From NCBI RefSeq assembly GCF_014236795.1, contig NZ_CP049017.1:1218001-1282000 (forward strand): a stretch of 64,000 bases of DNA. The letters are read 5' to 3'. Shown here piece after piece: positions 20,368 through 28,971 of this stretch (its first letter is position 1; each line of letters begins with the position of its first letter). The stretch is from Xanthomonas theicola (GTDB lineage Bacteria > Pseudomonadota > Gammaproteobacteria > Xanthomonadales > Xanthomonadaceae). The notes under the pieces were generated by a model that saw only the letters and a list, made by a program, of their open reading frames with translations, was not told the DNA's origin and searched no databases. A program made the translations under genes and the position numbers.

Positions 20368-21000
20368 TCACTCGGCGGCCGGCTCCGCCCCGGTGTGCTT
20401 GCGGCTGGCGCGTTTCGGCGCGGGTGCGGCGCTGGTCACCACCGGACCGGCGCGGCGCCGGGCCGGCGCCGCCTGCTTGGCCGGGCGCGGCTTGGAAGCG
20501 GCCGCCTTGGTGGCTTTCTTGACAGGCGCCGCCTTGGCCGGGACCTTGCGCGCGCGGCGGCCAGTGCCGAGATTGCGCAACTCGGCGTTCAATGCGTCCA
20601 CGCGATCGACCAGAGTGCCGAGGTCTTCGCGGCTGGGTACTTCCAGCCTGCGCAGTGCGCGCTGCACCCGGTCCTCGAACACTTTCTCCAGCCGGTCCCA
20701 GGTATCGGTGGCGCGCTCGCGCGCCTGGCCCACGCGGTTCTCCACCGCATCGCGCACTGCGTCGACGCCGCCGCCGGCCAGCTTGCGCGTGCTCTGTTCC
20801 AGGCTCACGCCTTCCTTCACCAGGGTCTCGAACAGCTTGCCGCCCTCGGCCCGGGCGCGGCCGTACGCACCGACCCCGGCCAACCAGACCTGCTGCGCCG
20901 ATTCGCCCAGGCGCCTGGACAGCTTTTCCGCCTGCGCCTGCAGGCCCTCGTCGGCGGCGGCCGTCTTCTTCTTGCGTGCGGACTTTTTCAGGGTGGCCAT
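20368..21000 (-). CDS. Phasin-family protein (PhaF/PhaI type)
   Basis: The 210-residue protein has an N-terminal phasin domain rich in amphipathic helix (GLQAQAEKLSRRLGESAQQV, then GAYGRARAEGGKLFETLVKE). A Lys/Ala/Pro-rich histone-H1-like tail (about 150-210, with AKAAPVKKATKAAASKPRPA) resembles the DNA-binding tail of Pseudomonas PhaF. Phasins coat polyhydroxyalkanoate granules and can tether them to the nucleoid. Its neighbours (patatin-like hydrolase, PHA-system protein) support a granule role. I chose the ATG at 21000 because the conserved MATLKKSARKKK start lies there. No PHA synthase gene lies in the window. Confidence 0.88.
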   Translation of the reverse strand: MATLKKSARKKKTAAADEGLQAQAEKLSRRLGESAQQVWLAGVGAYGRARAEGGKLFETLVKEGVSLEQSTRKLAGGGVDAVRDAVENRVGQARERATDTWDRLEKVFEDRVQRALRRLEVPSREDLGTLVDRVDALNAELRNLGTGRRARKVPAKAAPVKKATKAAASKPRPAKQAAPARRRAGPVVTSAAPAPKRASRKHTGAEPAAE

Positions 21001-21084
21001 GACGGTGCGGTTCCTTACGGCAGTTGGGTGGCTGGGCTCGAGACTCGCGGCGTTGGTTAGAGTAATCACACCAGCGCCGGTGCC

Positions 21085-22359
21085 TCAGTCGGCAGAACGC
21101 GGCGGCGGGTGCCGCGTGCGGCGCGTGGCGCGGTGCCCGGCGATGACCTGGTCGACGTCGTCGAGCGCGCGGCGCAGGCGCGCGGTGGTCTCGGTGGTCC
21201 GCCGCGGCTGCACGTCCACGCCGTCGAGGAAGGTGCGCTGGCGGTCGTTGAGGATCTGGTGGCGCAGGGCGATGCCGTGCGCGGCCAGCATCGGCTCCAG
21301 CGCCTGGGCGTTGCGGCGCAGGTCGGCCAGCGTGTTGCGATAGGCCAGCTGGCACACGCGGTGGCGCGCGGCATAGCTGAACAGATTGGTGAAAAACAGT
21401 TCGCTGTTGTCGGCATTGGGCTCGAACACCAGTTGGTCCACCCGCGGGTACTGCCGCGCGTATTTCTCCAGTCCGACCTGCATGCGCGATTGCAGCAGGG
21501 TGCGGAAGGTCTGCGACAGCACCGCCGGCAGGCCGCCGCTGAGCAGCCGCGCGCGATCGATCTGGCCGTTGCGGCGCGGCGCATGGGTGGCGTCGTAGGG
21601 CACCAGCGGATTGATCCCGATCATCAAGTCGATGCCGCGCTCCAGCAGCGTGGAGGCATGCATCGTGCGCCGCAGCGCGCCGTCGACGTAGTGGCGGCCG
21701 CCGATCTCCACCGGTGGGTACAGCCCGGGCAGCGCGGCGCTGGCCTGTACCGCCAGCGAGATCGGCACCTGGTCCAGGCCCGGCTCGCCGAAGCGCACGG
21801 TGCGACCGCTGTCCAGATCCACCGCGACCACGAACAGGTCGGCGTCCAGCGCGCGGAAATCGTTGCTGCGGCCGCGCCGGCTGAACACCTCGTGCATGAA
21901 GCGCTCGACCCCCGCGTTGTCGAACAGCCCGCTGGGCACCAGTCCGCCGAAGCGCGCGATCAGGTCCGACCAGCGGGTCTTGCGCGGCTCGGTCAGCAGA
22001 TCGTGCCACCAGCCATAGGCGAGCTTGGGCAGGGTCGCGGCGCGGCGCAGGTACTCGTAGACGTTGGGACGCAGGAAATCCTCCGGCCGGAAGCGCGCAT
22101 CGTCGCTGTTGCCGGTGACGAAGATCCGGCAGATCTCGGCGCTGCTGATGCGATTGGCCAGACCGGCGGTCAGGAATGCGCCGGAACTGACCCCGACGTA
22201 GCAGTCCAGTCGGGTCAGGTCGAGTCCGTCCAGGGCCTCGTCCAGCGCGCGCAGCGCGCCGAGCCCGTACATGCCGCCGATCGGCCCGCCGCCGGCGATG
22301 GCCAGGCCGATGCGGCCGTGCGAGCGAGGGCGTGGCGAGGCGCTGTGGAGGGAGAGCAT
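21085..22359 (-). CDS. Patatin-like phospholipase / granule-associated lipid hydrolase
   Basis: About 424 residues with the patatin fold. The oxyanion-hole glycines are in AIAGGGPIGGMYGLGALRAL, the nucleophile in CYVGVSSGAFLTAGLANRIS (GxSxG), and the catalytic Asp in the DGALR segment. Patatin-like enzymes hydrolyse acyl esters; several are found on PHA granules or in lipid turnover. The gene lies next to a phasin and faces away from a conserved hypothetical gene. I prefer the ATG at 22359 (MLSLHSASPRPRSHG) because the family begins shortly before the Gly loop; an in-frame ATG at 22449 would add 30 residues unlike the family. There is no signal peptide, so it is probably cytosolic. Confidence 0.85.
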   Translation of the reverse strand: MLSLHSASPRPRSHGRIGLAIAGGGPIGGMYGLGALRALDEALDGLDLTRLDCYVGVSSGAFLTAGLANRISSAEICRIFVTGNSDDARFRPEDFLRPNVYEYLRRAATLPKLAYGWWHDLLTEPRKTRWSDLIARFGGLVPSGLFDNAGVERFMHEVFSRRGRSNDFRALDADLFVVAVDLDSGRTVRFGEPGLDQVPISLAVQASAALPGLYPPVEIGGRHYVDGALRRTMHASTLLERGIDLMIGINPLVPYDATHAPRRNGQIDRARLLSGGLPAVLSQTFRTLLQSRMQVGLEKYARQYPRVDQLVFEPNADNSELFFTNLFSYAARHRVCQLAYRNTLADLRRNAQALEPMLAAHGIALRHQILNDRQRTFLDGVDVQPRRTTETTARLRRALDDVDQVIAGHRATRRTRHPPPRSAD

Positions 22360-22457
22360 GCGTAGTCCGCTGGAGACGTCGCCCGCAGTGTAGCCCACGG
22401 CGTGTGCGCCATCGGCCCGCTTGCGGTCGTACCCCGCTGGCACCATCATCGGCGCCC

Positions 22458-23177
22458 ATGGCGCGCAGCAATCCCGTTCTGGAACGACTCGGCCGCCGTC
22501 TGGCGTGGCACCAGGCCGTGCACGATCCGGCGCACGAACCGCGCAACGCGCTGCGCTGGCTGCAGGAACTGCGGCGCTGGCAGTCGCAGCGGCTGGAGCG
22601 CAGCTTCGAACACTTCCTGGAAGACCCGCAGCGGCGGCCGGCGGCGATGTTCTTCCTCACCGACGTCTACGGCAACCGCGATTTCAGCCGTCGCGACGCC
22701 GACATCGTCAAGGTGCTGCCGATGATGCAGCGGCTGATGCCGGCCACATTGCTGCACACGGTCGCCGACGGCATCGAGCTGGGCGTGCTGACCCAAGCGC
22801 TGGATCTGCGCATGGCCCAAGCGCTGCAAGCGCTGGCGCCGCACCGCAAGCGCCTGGACGATGCGCTGTACGCCGAGGCCTACCGGCAGACCGGACTGCG
22901 CCGCCTGCGCCTGCGCCAGATCGAGCTGATCGCCAGCGTCGGCCTGGGCCTGGCCGCGGCGGTGCACACGCCGGGCGTGCGCATGCTGCTACGCTTCGCG
23001 CGCGGCCCGGCCAGGGCGGCGGGGCTGTCGGAGTTGCAGGGGTTCCTGGAGCGCGGCTTCGACGCGTTTTCCCGGCTTGGCGACGCCGAAGGCTTCATCG
23101 GCGATATCGAGACCACCGAGCGCGCGGTGTCGCGGCGCCTGTTCGGCGCACACCCGCAGCCGTTCGCGTTCGACTGA
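22458..23177 (+). CDS. Conserved hypothetical protein next to the PHA-granule cluster
   Basis: I do not recognise a named domain in this 239-residue protein. Its most conserved-looking block is AAMFFLTDVYGNRDFSRRD, followed by DADIVKVLPMMQRLMP; proteins with this pattern are widespread in gammaproteobacteria as uncharacterised genes. It is all-helical, with a moderately hydrophobic segment at about 155-175 (LIASVGLGLAAAVHT). The ATG at 22458 is 98 bp from the divergent patatin start at 22359, so a bidirectional promoter lies between them. The position within the PHA-type cluster hints at a lipid or granule link only by association. Confidence 0.8.
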   Translation: MARSNPVLERLGRRLAWHQAVHDPAHEPRNALRWLQELRRWQSQRLERSFEHFLEDPQRRPAAMFFLTDVYGNRDFSRRDADIVKVLPMMQRLMPATLLHTVADGIELGVLTQALDLRMAQALQALAPHRKRLDDALYAEAYRQTGLRRLRLRQIELIASVGLGLAAAVHTPGVRMLLRFARGPARAAGLSELQGFLERGFDAFSRLGDAEGFIGDIETTERAVSRRLFGAHPQPFAFD

Positions 23178-23200
23178 GCGCGCCGCGCCCGGCGCTGCGC

Positions 23201-23476
23201 TCAGCCGAGCTTTTCGGCCAGCACGCGGCGGATCTCGCTTTCCACCGTGCCTTTCAGCGCCGACAGCAGGAAGCCCAATTCGGCGGTGACGTGCACCTGC
23301 TTGGGCAGCAGCGCGATGCGCCCGTCCACGCCGGAGCGCGAGAACAGCAGCGCATCGCCGTCCCAGCGCGATTCCAGGTCGAAGCGTTCCGCCAGCTTCC
23401 TGGCGGCGTCTTCGATCGCCTTGCGCGCCTGCGCGGGGGTCTTGCCGTGGTCGTGGCGGATGTCGATGCTGGACAT
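23201..23476 (-). CDS. Polyhydroxyalkanoic acid system family protein
   Basis: A 91-residue protein matching the small family seen beside PHA genes (IDIRHDHGKTPAQARKAIED at the N terminus, then ERFDLESRWDGDALLFSR and the HVTAELGFLLSALKGTVE block). Members are short alpha/beta proteins of unknown biochemistry, repeatedly found with phasins. I chose the ATG at 23476, which gives the usual length; an upstream in-frame ATG at 23500 adds only MPAREPAS. It is convergent with the 22458-23177 gene, with 23 bp between the stops. Confidence 0.85.
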   Translation of the reverse strand: MSSIDIRHDHGKTPAQARKAIEDAARKLAERFDLESRWDGDALLFSRSGVDGRIALLPKQVHVTAELGFLLSALKGTVESEIRRVLAEKLG

Positions 23477-23600
23477 GCTGGCTGGCTCCCGTGCGGGCAT
23501 GCGGCCCGCGGATAAAGATCAGGCATTGTGCGTATGCGCGCAGTGTTGTCCAGGCGTGGCGCGCTTCTGCCCGCGCGGGCAACCTGCTAGGCTCCCCGGC

Positions 23601-24398
23601 GTGCCCGACCTGCAAGTCCATTTCAGCAACCGCCAGCAGCCCGACCGACCCTTGCACGCGGGCGTGCACCGCATCGTGCGGCAGGCGTCCGGGCACGTGC
23701 GCGTGGTCGAGGACACCCAGGGTGCGCTGCTGCTGGCGCAGTTCTGCCTGGATCGGCGCGGGCTGTGGCTGCAGGTGGCCAACGGCGCCCGCGGGATCCA
23801 TGTGAACGGGCGTCCGGTGCGGCGCATGGCGTTGCTGCGTGCCGGCGATGCGGTCTATGCCGATGGCGTAGAGATGGTGGTGCAGGGCGCCTGCGAGCCG
23901 CTGCAGCGCCTGCCCGACGCCGCGGACGCGGCAGGCGACGACCCGCGGCTGCTGTTGCGTGGGGTCGGCGGCCAGCACCATGGCCGCAGCTTCACCCTGG
24001 ACCGCGTGCGCTACATCGGCCGTTTGCGCGACTGCGACATCTGCATCGACGACCCCGCCTTCGCCGAACGCCATGCGCGCCTGGAGCGCCATGGCGAGCG
24101 CGTGCTGCTGCGCGGACTTGACGATGCGCCTACCCAGGTCAACGGCAACGCGGTGCGCGCTTGCTGGCTGCAGCCGGGCGACCAGCTGGTGTTCGACGCG
24201 CAGCATCGCTTCGTGCTGGAAGTCCCCCAGGCTGCGGCCGGCGCGCCGTTGCAACCCGACCCGGCAAGCATCCCGCTGGCCGCCGCGCCAGTGGCGGCCG
24301 CGCGCCCGGCCACCGCATTGCGCTGGCCATGGCTGCTGCTCAGCGCCTTGCTGCTGGCGGCCGCGCTCAGCGGGTTGCTGTGGTTCGGCGCGCGCTGA
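23601..24398 (+). CDS. FHA-domain protein with C-terminal transmembrane anchor
   Basis: The 265-residue protein holds two forkhead-associated-like modules. The first (about 1-90) is degenerate. The second (about 120-205) has the phosphothreonine-binding pattern RYIGRLRDCDICIDDPAFAE, then RHARLERHG and the TQVNGNAV turn. An Ala/Pro linker leads to one transmembrane helix (WPWLLLSALLLAAALSGLLW) at the very end. This is a tail-anchored topology with both FHA modules in the cytoplasm. FHA domains bind phosphothreonine peptides, so a Ser/Thr kinase partner is expected, but none is in the window. The start is GTG at 23601, where the recognisable sequence begins. Its 3' end overlaps msrQ by 32 bp on the opposite strand. 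Confidence 0.82.
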   Translation: MPDLQVHFSNRQQPDRPLHAGVHRIVRQASGHVRVVEDTQGALLLAQFCLDRRGLWLQVANGARGIHVNGRPVRRMALLRAGDAVYADGVEMVVQGACEPLQRLPDAADAAGDDPRLLLRGVGGQHHGRSFTLDRVRYIGRLRDCDICIDDPAFAERHARLERHGERVLLRGLDDAPTQVNGNAVRACWLQPGDQLVFDAQHRFVLEVPQAAAGAPLQPDPASIPLAAAPVAAARPATALRWPWLLLSALLLAAALSGLLWFGAR

Positions 24399-25014
24399 AC
24401 GCCCGCCAGCCGCGCCAGCCCAGCAACGAGGCCAGGATCGCCGCATACAGCAGCGGTTCGCGGATGTCCGATTTGACCAGCCACCAGAAATGCAGCACCG
24501 CCAGCACCGCGATCGCGTAGATCGCCTTGTGCAGCTTGCCCCAGTTGCGCTTGAGCCGGCGCATCCAGCCCTGGGTCGAGGTGATCGCCAGCGGCACCAG
24601 CAGCACCCAGGCGATGAAGCCGACGGTGATGTAGGGGCGCTTGACGATGTCCTCGAAGATCTGCGTCCAGTAGCCGCGCAGGTCCAGGCCCAGGTACGCG
24701 CCCAGGTGCACGCAGGCATAGAAGAACGCATACAGTCCGAGCATGCGCCGGAAGCGCAGCAGCAGCGGTTGTCCGCTGAGCTGGCGCAGCGGCGCGATCG
24801 CCAGGGTCAGCAGCAGCAGGCGCAGCGCCCACAACCCGGTACGGTGCTCGATCTCGGCCACCGGGTCGGCGCCGAGCGCATCGCTGCCGCTGCGCCACAC
24901 CTGCCAGAACTGCCAACCCAGCCAGGCCAGCGGCGCCAGCGCCAGCACATGCACCACCGCCTTGGCCGCGACCAATCCCCCCGAGGCCTGGCGGCTCACA
25001 GGAGCCTCCCGCAT
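24367..25014 (-). CDS. msrQ: Heme-binding membrane subunit MsrQ
   Basis: The 215-residue integral membrane protein has six hydrophobic segments and belongs to the ferric-reductase-like family. It passes electrons from the quinone pool or flavin reductase to MsrP. The blocks LRFRRMLGLYAFFYACVHLG (heme-ligating His) and KRPYITVGFIAWVLLVPLAI, with NWGKLHKAIYAIAVLAVLHF (two further His), are typical. It lies directly downstream of msrP, and the 47-bp gap between them contains a half copy of the GGGTCCC repeat. The start is the ATG at 25014 with AGGAG upstream. Confidence 0.95.
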   Translation of the reverse strand: MREAPVSRQASGGLVAAKAVVHVLALAPLAWLGWQFWQVWRSGSDALGADPVAEIEHRTGLWALRLLLLTLAIAPLRQLSGQPLLLRFRRMLGLYAFFYACVHLGAYLGLDLRGYWTQIFEDIVKRPYITVGFIAWVLLVPLAITSTQGWMRRLKRNWGKLHKAIYAIAVLAVLHFWWLVKSDIREPLLYAAILASLLGWRGWRAFSARRTTATR

Positions 25015-25061
25015 TGGCCGGCGTTGGCTCTTGTCTTTTCCGGGAACCGGGTCCCGCGCGC

Positions 25062-26030
25062 TCAATACCATTTCTTCAGGTCCATGCCTGCGTACATGGC
25101 CGCGACCTGGTCGGCATAGCCGTTGAACGGGCGGGTCGGGATCCGCTCGGCGAACAGCTTGCTGGCCTTGCCGGCGATGCGGCGCTCGGTCTTCTGGCTC
25201 CAGCGCGGGTGATCCACCGCCGGATTGACGTTGGAGAAGAAGCCGTACTCGGAGGGCTGCAGGGCGTGCCAGGCGGTTTCCGGCATGCGCTCGACGAAGC
25301 GGATCTCGACGATCGACTTGATGCTCTTGAAGCCATATTTCCACGGCACCACCAGGCGCAGCGGCGCGCCGTTCTGCTGTGGCAGCGGCTTGCCGTACAG
25401 GCCGGTGGCAAGCAGGGTCAACGGGTGCATCGCCTCGTCGATGCGCAGCCCTTCCCGGTACGGCCACTCGATCGAGCGGTAGCGGATGCCGGGCATCTGC
25501 TGCGGATCGGCCAGCGTGGTGAAGGCGACGTACTTGGCCTTGGAGGTCGGGGCGAAGCGCTTGAGCACCGCGGCCAGCGGCACGCCCAGCCACGGGATCA
25601 CCATCGACCAGCCTTCCACGCAGCGCAGCCGGTAGACGCGCTCCTCGGGGCTGTTGCCCTTGAGCAGGTCGTCCAGCGGCAGGGTGCCGGGCTTCTCGCA
25701 TTCGCCGGACACCTTCACCGACCACGGCGCGGTGCGCAGGGTCTTGGCCGCCTTCGACGGGTCGGTCTTGTCGGTGCCGAACTCGTAGAAGTTGTTGTAG
25801 CTGGTGACGTCTTCGTAACGGGTCGGCTCCTCGCTGGTGCGGAACCCGCTGCGCGCCTGTTCCGGGGTCACCACGGTCTTCGGCGGCGCCGGCGGCTCGG
25901 CCTCGGCGCAACCGGCCAGGACCGCCGCGGGCGCCAGCGCCAGGGCCTGCAACAGACGCCGCCGGTCGCGGTAGACCGCCTCGTCGGTGATCTCGCGACC
26001 GGGAATGTTGGGCGCATCGCGCAACGACAT
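25062..26030 (-). CDS. msrP: Periplasmic methionine-sulfoxide reductase catalytic subunit MsrP (molybdopterin)
   Basis: The 322-residue protein repairs oxidised methionines of periplasmic proteins. It has a twin-arginine signal ([19 protein letters not shown]) and the molybdopterin-binding Cys at 137 in [15 protein letters not shown], the YedY/sulfite-oxidase-type site. [17 protein letters not shown] and [20 protein letters not shown] are also diagnostic. The signal region ends LAGCA, which resembles a lipobox, but family members are released and soluble. I chose the ATG at 26030 because the conserved [20 protein letters not shown] starts there. It is the first gene of the msrPQ operon. Confidence 0.96.
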   Translation of the reverse strand: MSLRDAPNIPGREITDEAVYRDRRRLLQALALAPAAVLAGCAEAEPPAPPKTVVTPEQARSGFRTSEEPTRYEDVTSYNNFYEFGTDKTDPSKAAKTLRTAPWSVKVSGECEKPGTLPLDDLLKGNSPEERVYRLRCVEGWSMVIPWLGVPLAAVLKRFAPTSKAKYVAFTTLADPQQMPGIRYRSIEWPYREGLRIDEAMHPLTLLATGLYGKPLPQQNGAPLRLVVPWKYGFKSIKSIVEIRFVERMPETAWHALQPSEYGFFSNVNPAVDHPRWSQKTERRIAGKASKLFAERIPTRPFNGYADQVAAMYAGMDLKKWY

Positions 26031-26180
26031 GGCTGACTCCTGGAGGGGGCGGGTGGCTGCGGGCCACTTCAGCACAGACTACGCATGCGCAGAGCGAATG
26101 GATGCAAATGCAACCTAAATTGCCTGGGCCGCGGGCTGGTGCGCTGCGGCATACTAGGCGCTCTGTCCGATAGGTGCCCC

Positions 26181-27266
26181 ATGACGCGCGCGTTCAATTT
26201 CAGTGCCGGCCCCGCTGCATTGCCGGAATCGGTCCTGCGCCAGGCGCAGGCGGAGATGTTGGAGTGGAACGGCGTGGGCGCCTCGATCGTGGAGCTGAGC
26301 CATCGCGGCGCCGAGTTCATGGCGGTGGCGGCGCAGGCCGAGGCCGACCTGCGACGCCTGCTCGGCATCTCCGACGACTACGCGGTGCTGTTCCTGTCCG
26401 GCGGCGCCACCACCCAGCAGGCGCTGCTGGCGCTGAACTTCGCCGCCCCCAGGCAGACCGTGGACTACGTGGTGACCGGGCATTGGGGCAAGACCGCGCT
26501 CAAGCAGGTCGCCCCGTACGCCAACGTGCACGTGGCCGCCAGCAGCGAGGCCGGCGGCTTCCGCGACATCCCGCCGCGCCAGGACTGGCAGCTCAGCCCC
26601 GATGCCGCCTACGTGCACATCACCGCCAACGAGACCATCCACGGGGTCGAGTTCCGGGCGGCGCCGGACGTGGGCGGCGTGCCGCTGTTCGCCGATTTCA
26701 GTTCCAGCATCGCCGCCGATCCGATCGATGTGTCCCAGTACGCGGTGATCTACGCCGGCGCGCAAAAGAACCTCGGCCCGGTCGGGGTGGCGGTGGTGAT
26801 CATCCGCAAGGACCTGCTGCAGCGCAGCGGCCAGCCGCGCGCCGACATCTTCGACTACCGCTCGCACGCCGCGCGCGATTCGATGCTCAACACGCCGCCG
26901 ACCTGGAACTGGTACCTGGCCGGGCTGGTGTTCAAGTGGATGCTGGCCGAGGGCGGGGTGGCGGAGTTCGCGCACCGCAACCAGGCCAAGTCGGCGTTGG
27001 TGTACGCGGCGATCGACGGCTCCGGCGGCTTCTACCGCAATGACGTGGTGGCCGACGCGCGCTCGCGCATGAACATCCCATTCTTTTTGCCGGATGAGAC
27101 CCTCACCGCGCGCTTCGTCGCCGAATCCAAGGCGGCCGGGCTGCTGGCGCTGAAGGGCCACAAGGCGGTCGGCGGCATCCGCGCCTCGCTGTACAACGCG
27201 ATGCCGGTGGCCGGCGCGCAAGCGCTGGCCGCGTTCATGCGCGACTTCCAGCAGCGAAACGGCTGA
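26181..27266 (+). CDS. serC: Phosphoserine aminotransferase
   Basis: The 361-residue PLP enzyme makes 3-phosphoserine for serine synthesis and also serves vitamin B6 synthesis. [19 protein letters not shown] at the start and [19 protein letters not shown] are family signatures. The PLP-lysine is K196 in [17 protein letters not shown]. The gene is followed by pheA and aroA in the same direction, the serC-pheA-aroA order common in gammaproteobacteria, but here separated by repeat-filled gaps rather than overlapping. The ATG at 26181 is the first that fits the conserved N terminus. Confidence 0.98.
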   Translation: MTRAFNFSAGPAALPESVLRQAQAEMLEWNGVGASIVELSHRGAEFMAVAAQAEADLRRLLGISDDYAVLFLSGGATTQQALLALNFAAPRQTVDYVVTGHWGKTALKQVAPYANVHVAASSEAGGFRDIPPRQDWQLSPDAAYVHITANETIHGVEFRAAPDVGGVPLFADFSSSIAADPIDVSQYAVIYAGAQKNLGPVGVAVVIIRKDLLQRSGQPRADIFDYRSHAARDSMLNTPPTWNWYLAGLVFKWMLAEGGVAEFAHRNQAKSALVYAAIDGSGGFYRNDVVADARSRMNIPFFLPDETLTARFVAESKAAGLLALKGHKAVGGIRASLYNAMPVAGAQALAAFMRDFQQRNG

Positions 27267-27275
27267 ATCATCCCC

Positions 27276-27318
27276 TGCAGGAGCGGCTCAAGGTGGCCTC
27301 GGGCCATCAGCCGCGACC
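27276..27318. repeat. REP element with inserted second hairpin between serC and pheA
   Basis: The sequence starts as the usual REP (GCAGGAGCGGCT) and ends as it (AGCCGCGAC), but the loop is replaced by AAGGTGGCCTCGGGCCATC, which itself can pair (GGTGGCC with GGCCATC through G-U). The inner part recurs inverted at 4211-4235. A hairpin here could reduce read-through from serC into pheA. Confidence 0.7.
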
Positions 27319-27362
27319 GGATCGCCCAGGCGGCGATCCAGGACATCGAGGAACCACGATCC

Positions 27363-28538
27363 ATGGCCGCAAAGCCGAACAAATCCCGAAGCGCGGACGC
27401 CAAGCCGGCCAAACCGGCCAAGCCGCAACCGACCGGCCTGGCCAAGCCCGCCGCCGCGGCGCCGGCGCTGGCCGACGTGCGCGCCAAGATCGACCAGATC
27501 GACCGCACCATCCAGGCGCTGATCGCCGAGCGCGCGCAGTTCGCGCACCAGGTCGGCAAGGCCAAGGGCAAGCTCGCCGCGGCGGTGGACTACTACCGCC
27601 CCGAGCGCGAGGCGCAGGTGCTGCGCATGGTGGTGGACCGCAACCAGGGCCCGCTCAGCGACGAAGTGCTGGTGCACGTATTCCGCGAGATCATGTCCGC
27701 CTGTCTGGCGCAGCAGGAGCCGCTGAAGGTCGGCTACCTCGGTCCGGAAGGCACCTTCAGCCAGCAGGCGGTGCTCAAGCACTTCGGCCGTTCGGCGGTG
27801 GGCCTGCCGATGGCGACGATCGAGGAAGTGTTCCAGGAAGTGGAGAGCGGCAGCGCCGATTTCGGCGTGGTGCCGGTCGAGAATTCCGGGCAGGGCACGA
27901 TCCAGGTCACCCTGGACATGTTCCTGACCTCGAACCTGAAGATCTGCGGCGAGACCGAGCTGCGCGTGCATCAGTACCTGCTGTCGTGCAGCGGCCGGCT
28001 CGATGCGATCGAGCGGATCTATGCGCACCCGCAATCGTTCGCGCAGACCGCCGGCTGGCTGCGCGCGCATCTGCCGAAGGTGGAGAAGATCCCGGTGTCG
28101 AGCAATGCCGAGGGCGCACGACGCGCGCGCAATGCGGAGGATGCGGCCGCGATCGGCGGCGAGAGCGCGGCGCACGTATACGCACTGAAGAAGGTGATCA
28201 TGAAGTCGATCGAGGACGACGACGACAACACGACGCGCTTCCTGGTGATCGGCCGGCAGATCTTTCCGCCGTCGGGGCACGATCGCACGTCGGTGCTGGT
28301 GTTCATCCATGACAAGCCGGGGGCGCTGTTCGATGTGCTCAGTCCGTTCGCGCGGCATGGTATCAGCATGAACCGGATCGAGTCGCGGCCTTCGCATCAG
28401 GCGAAGTGGGAGTACGGGTTCTTCATCGATCTGGCCGGGCATGTGGAGGACGAGTCGATGAAGCAGGCGCTGGCGGAGTTGAAGGCGCATTCGGCGCAGA
28501 TCAAGGTGTTGGGGTCGTACCCGGTGGCGGTGCCTTGA
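27363..28538 (+). CDS. pheA: Bifunctional chorismate mutase / prephenate dehydratase (P-protein)
   Basis: The 391-residue protein converts chorismate via prephenate to phenylpyruvate. The chorismate mutase (AroQ) domain is at about 38-120 (KIDQIDRTIQALIAERAQFA). The prephenate dehydratase is at about 124-300 (VGYLGPEGTFSQQAVLKHFG, VPVENSGQGTIQVTLDMFL and the TTRFLVIG motif). A C-terminal ACT domain (SVLVFIHDKPGALFDVLSPF and NRIESRPSHQAKWEYGFFID) carries the ESRP motif for phenylalanine feedback inhibition. The first 35 residues are a Lys/Pro/Ala-rich extension (KPAKPAKPQP) unusual for the family. The start ATG at 27363 follows GAGGAACC. Confidence 0.97.
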   Translation: MAAKPNKSRSADAKPAKPAKPQPTGLAKPAAAAPALADVRAKIDQIDRTIQALIAERAQFAHQVGKAKGKLAAAVDYYRPEREAQVLRMVVDRNQGPLSDEVLVHVFREIMSACLAQQEPLKVGYLGPEGTFSQQAVLKHFGRSAVGLPMATIEEVFQEVESGSADFGVVPVENSGQGTIQVTLDMFLTSNLKICGETELRVHQYLLSCSGRLDAIERIYAHPQSFAQTAGWLRAHLPKVEKIPVSSNAEGARRARNAEDAAAIGGESAAHVYALKKVIMKSIEDDDDNTTRFLVIGRQIFPPSGHDRTSVLVFIHDKPGALFDVLSPFARHGISMNRIESRPSHQAKWEYGFFIDLAGHVEDESMKQALAELKAHSAQIKVLGSYPVAVP

Positions 28539-28586
28539 TTTTGATGGTGTGCTTGCGTGCGGTTGGAGCTGAAAGTCAGGGCTAGA

Positions 28587-28730
28587 AGCTAGAGCTAGAG
28601 CTAGAGCTAGAGCTAGAGCTAGAGCTAGAGCTAGAGCTAGAGCTAGAGCTAGAGCTAGAGCTAGAGCTAGAGCTAGAGCTAGAGCTAGAGCTAGAGCTAG
28701 AGCTAGAGCTAGAGCTAGAGCTAGAGCTAG
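28587..28730. repeat. 24 perfect tandem copies of the hexamer AGCTAG
   Basis: From 28587 to 28730 the sequence is an uninterrupted array of AGCTAG, 144 bp or exactly 24 units, bordered by GGGCTAGA on the left and AAGCAAAGG on the right. It sits in the noncoding gap between pheA and aroA. On the minus strand the array reads as Leu-Ala repeats and on the plus strand one frame is all Ser-stop; neither belongs to a believable gene. Every unit contains the CTAG tetranucleotide, generally rare in such genomes. Confidence 0.98.
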
Positions 28731-28757
28731 AAGCAAAGGCTTTCGCGCTTTGCGCGA

Positions 28758-28890
28758 CTTACTTTTCTTTGAACGGCCAAAGAAAAGTAAGCAAAAGAAA
28801 GGCCGCCCCAGTCGGGTCGCCCCGCGCCGTGCGCGGGGTTCGCGAGCAACCTGGGATTTTTCGATGGCACATCCATGTGCCAGCGAAAAA
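28758..28890. repeat. Compound palindromic intergenic element
   Basis: Two long inverted repeats lie 65 bp apart. The first is CTTACTTTTCTTTG (28758-28771), loop AACGGC, then CAAAGAAAAGTAAG (28778-28791), 14 perfect pairs. The second is TTTTTCG-A-TGGCACAT (28857-28872), loop CC, then ATGTGCCA-G-CGAAAAA (28875-28890), 15 pairs with one mismatch. The module, including the intervening GTCGGGTCGCCCCGC stretch, resembles an abundant dispersed element of Xanthomonas genomes that gives rise to spurious small proteins with an LLFFERPKKSKQKK-like start. Confidence 0.8.
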
Positions 28891-28971
28891 CGTCGCGCAT
28901 CCTGCGCGCCGCCCCTTCGGGGTTGTTCCCAGGCCGCTCGCCGACCACTCAATGGGGACCCCTGAAAAGCG

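Noticed and set aside
28587..28730. Possible CRISPR array
   Set aside because: There are no spacers; the array is a plain six-base tandem repeat and no cas genes are present.
28750..28965. Small rightward frame with an LLFFERPKKSKQKK-like start
   Set aside because: It arises from the compound hairpin element; such frames are common artefacts of this repeat and have no ribosome site here.
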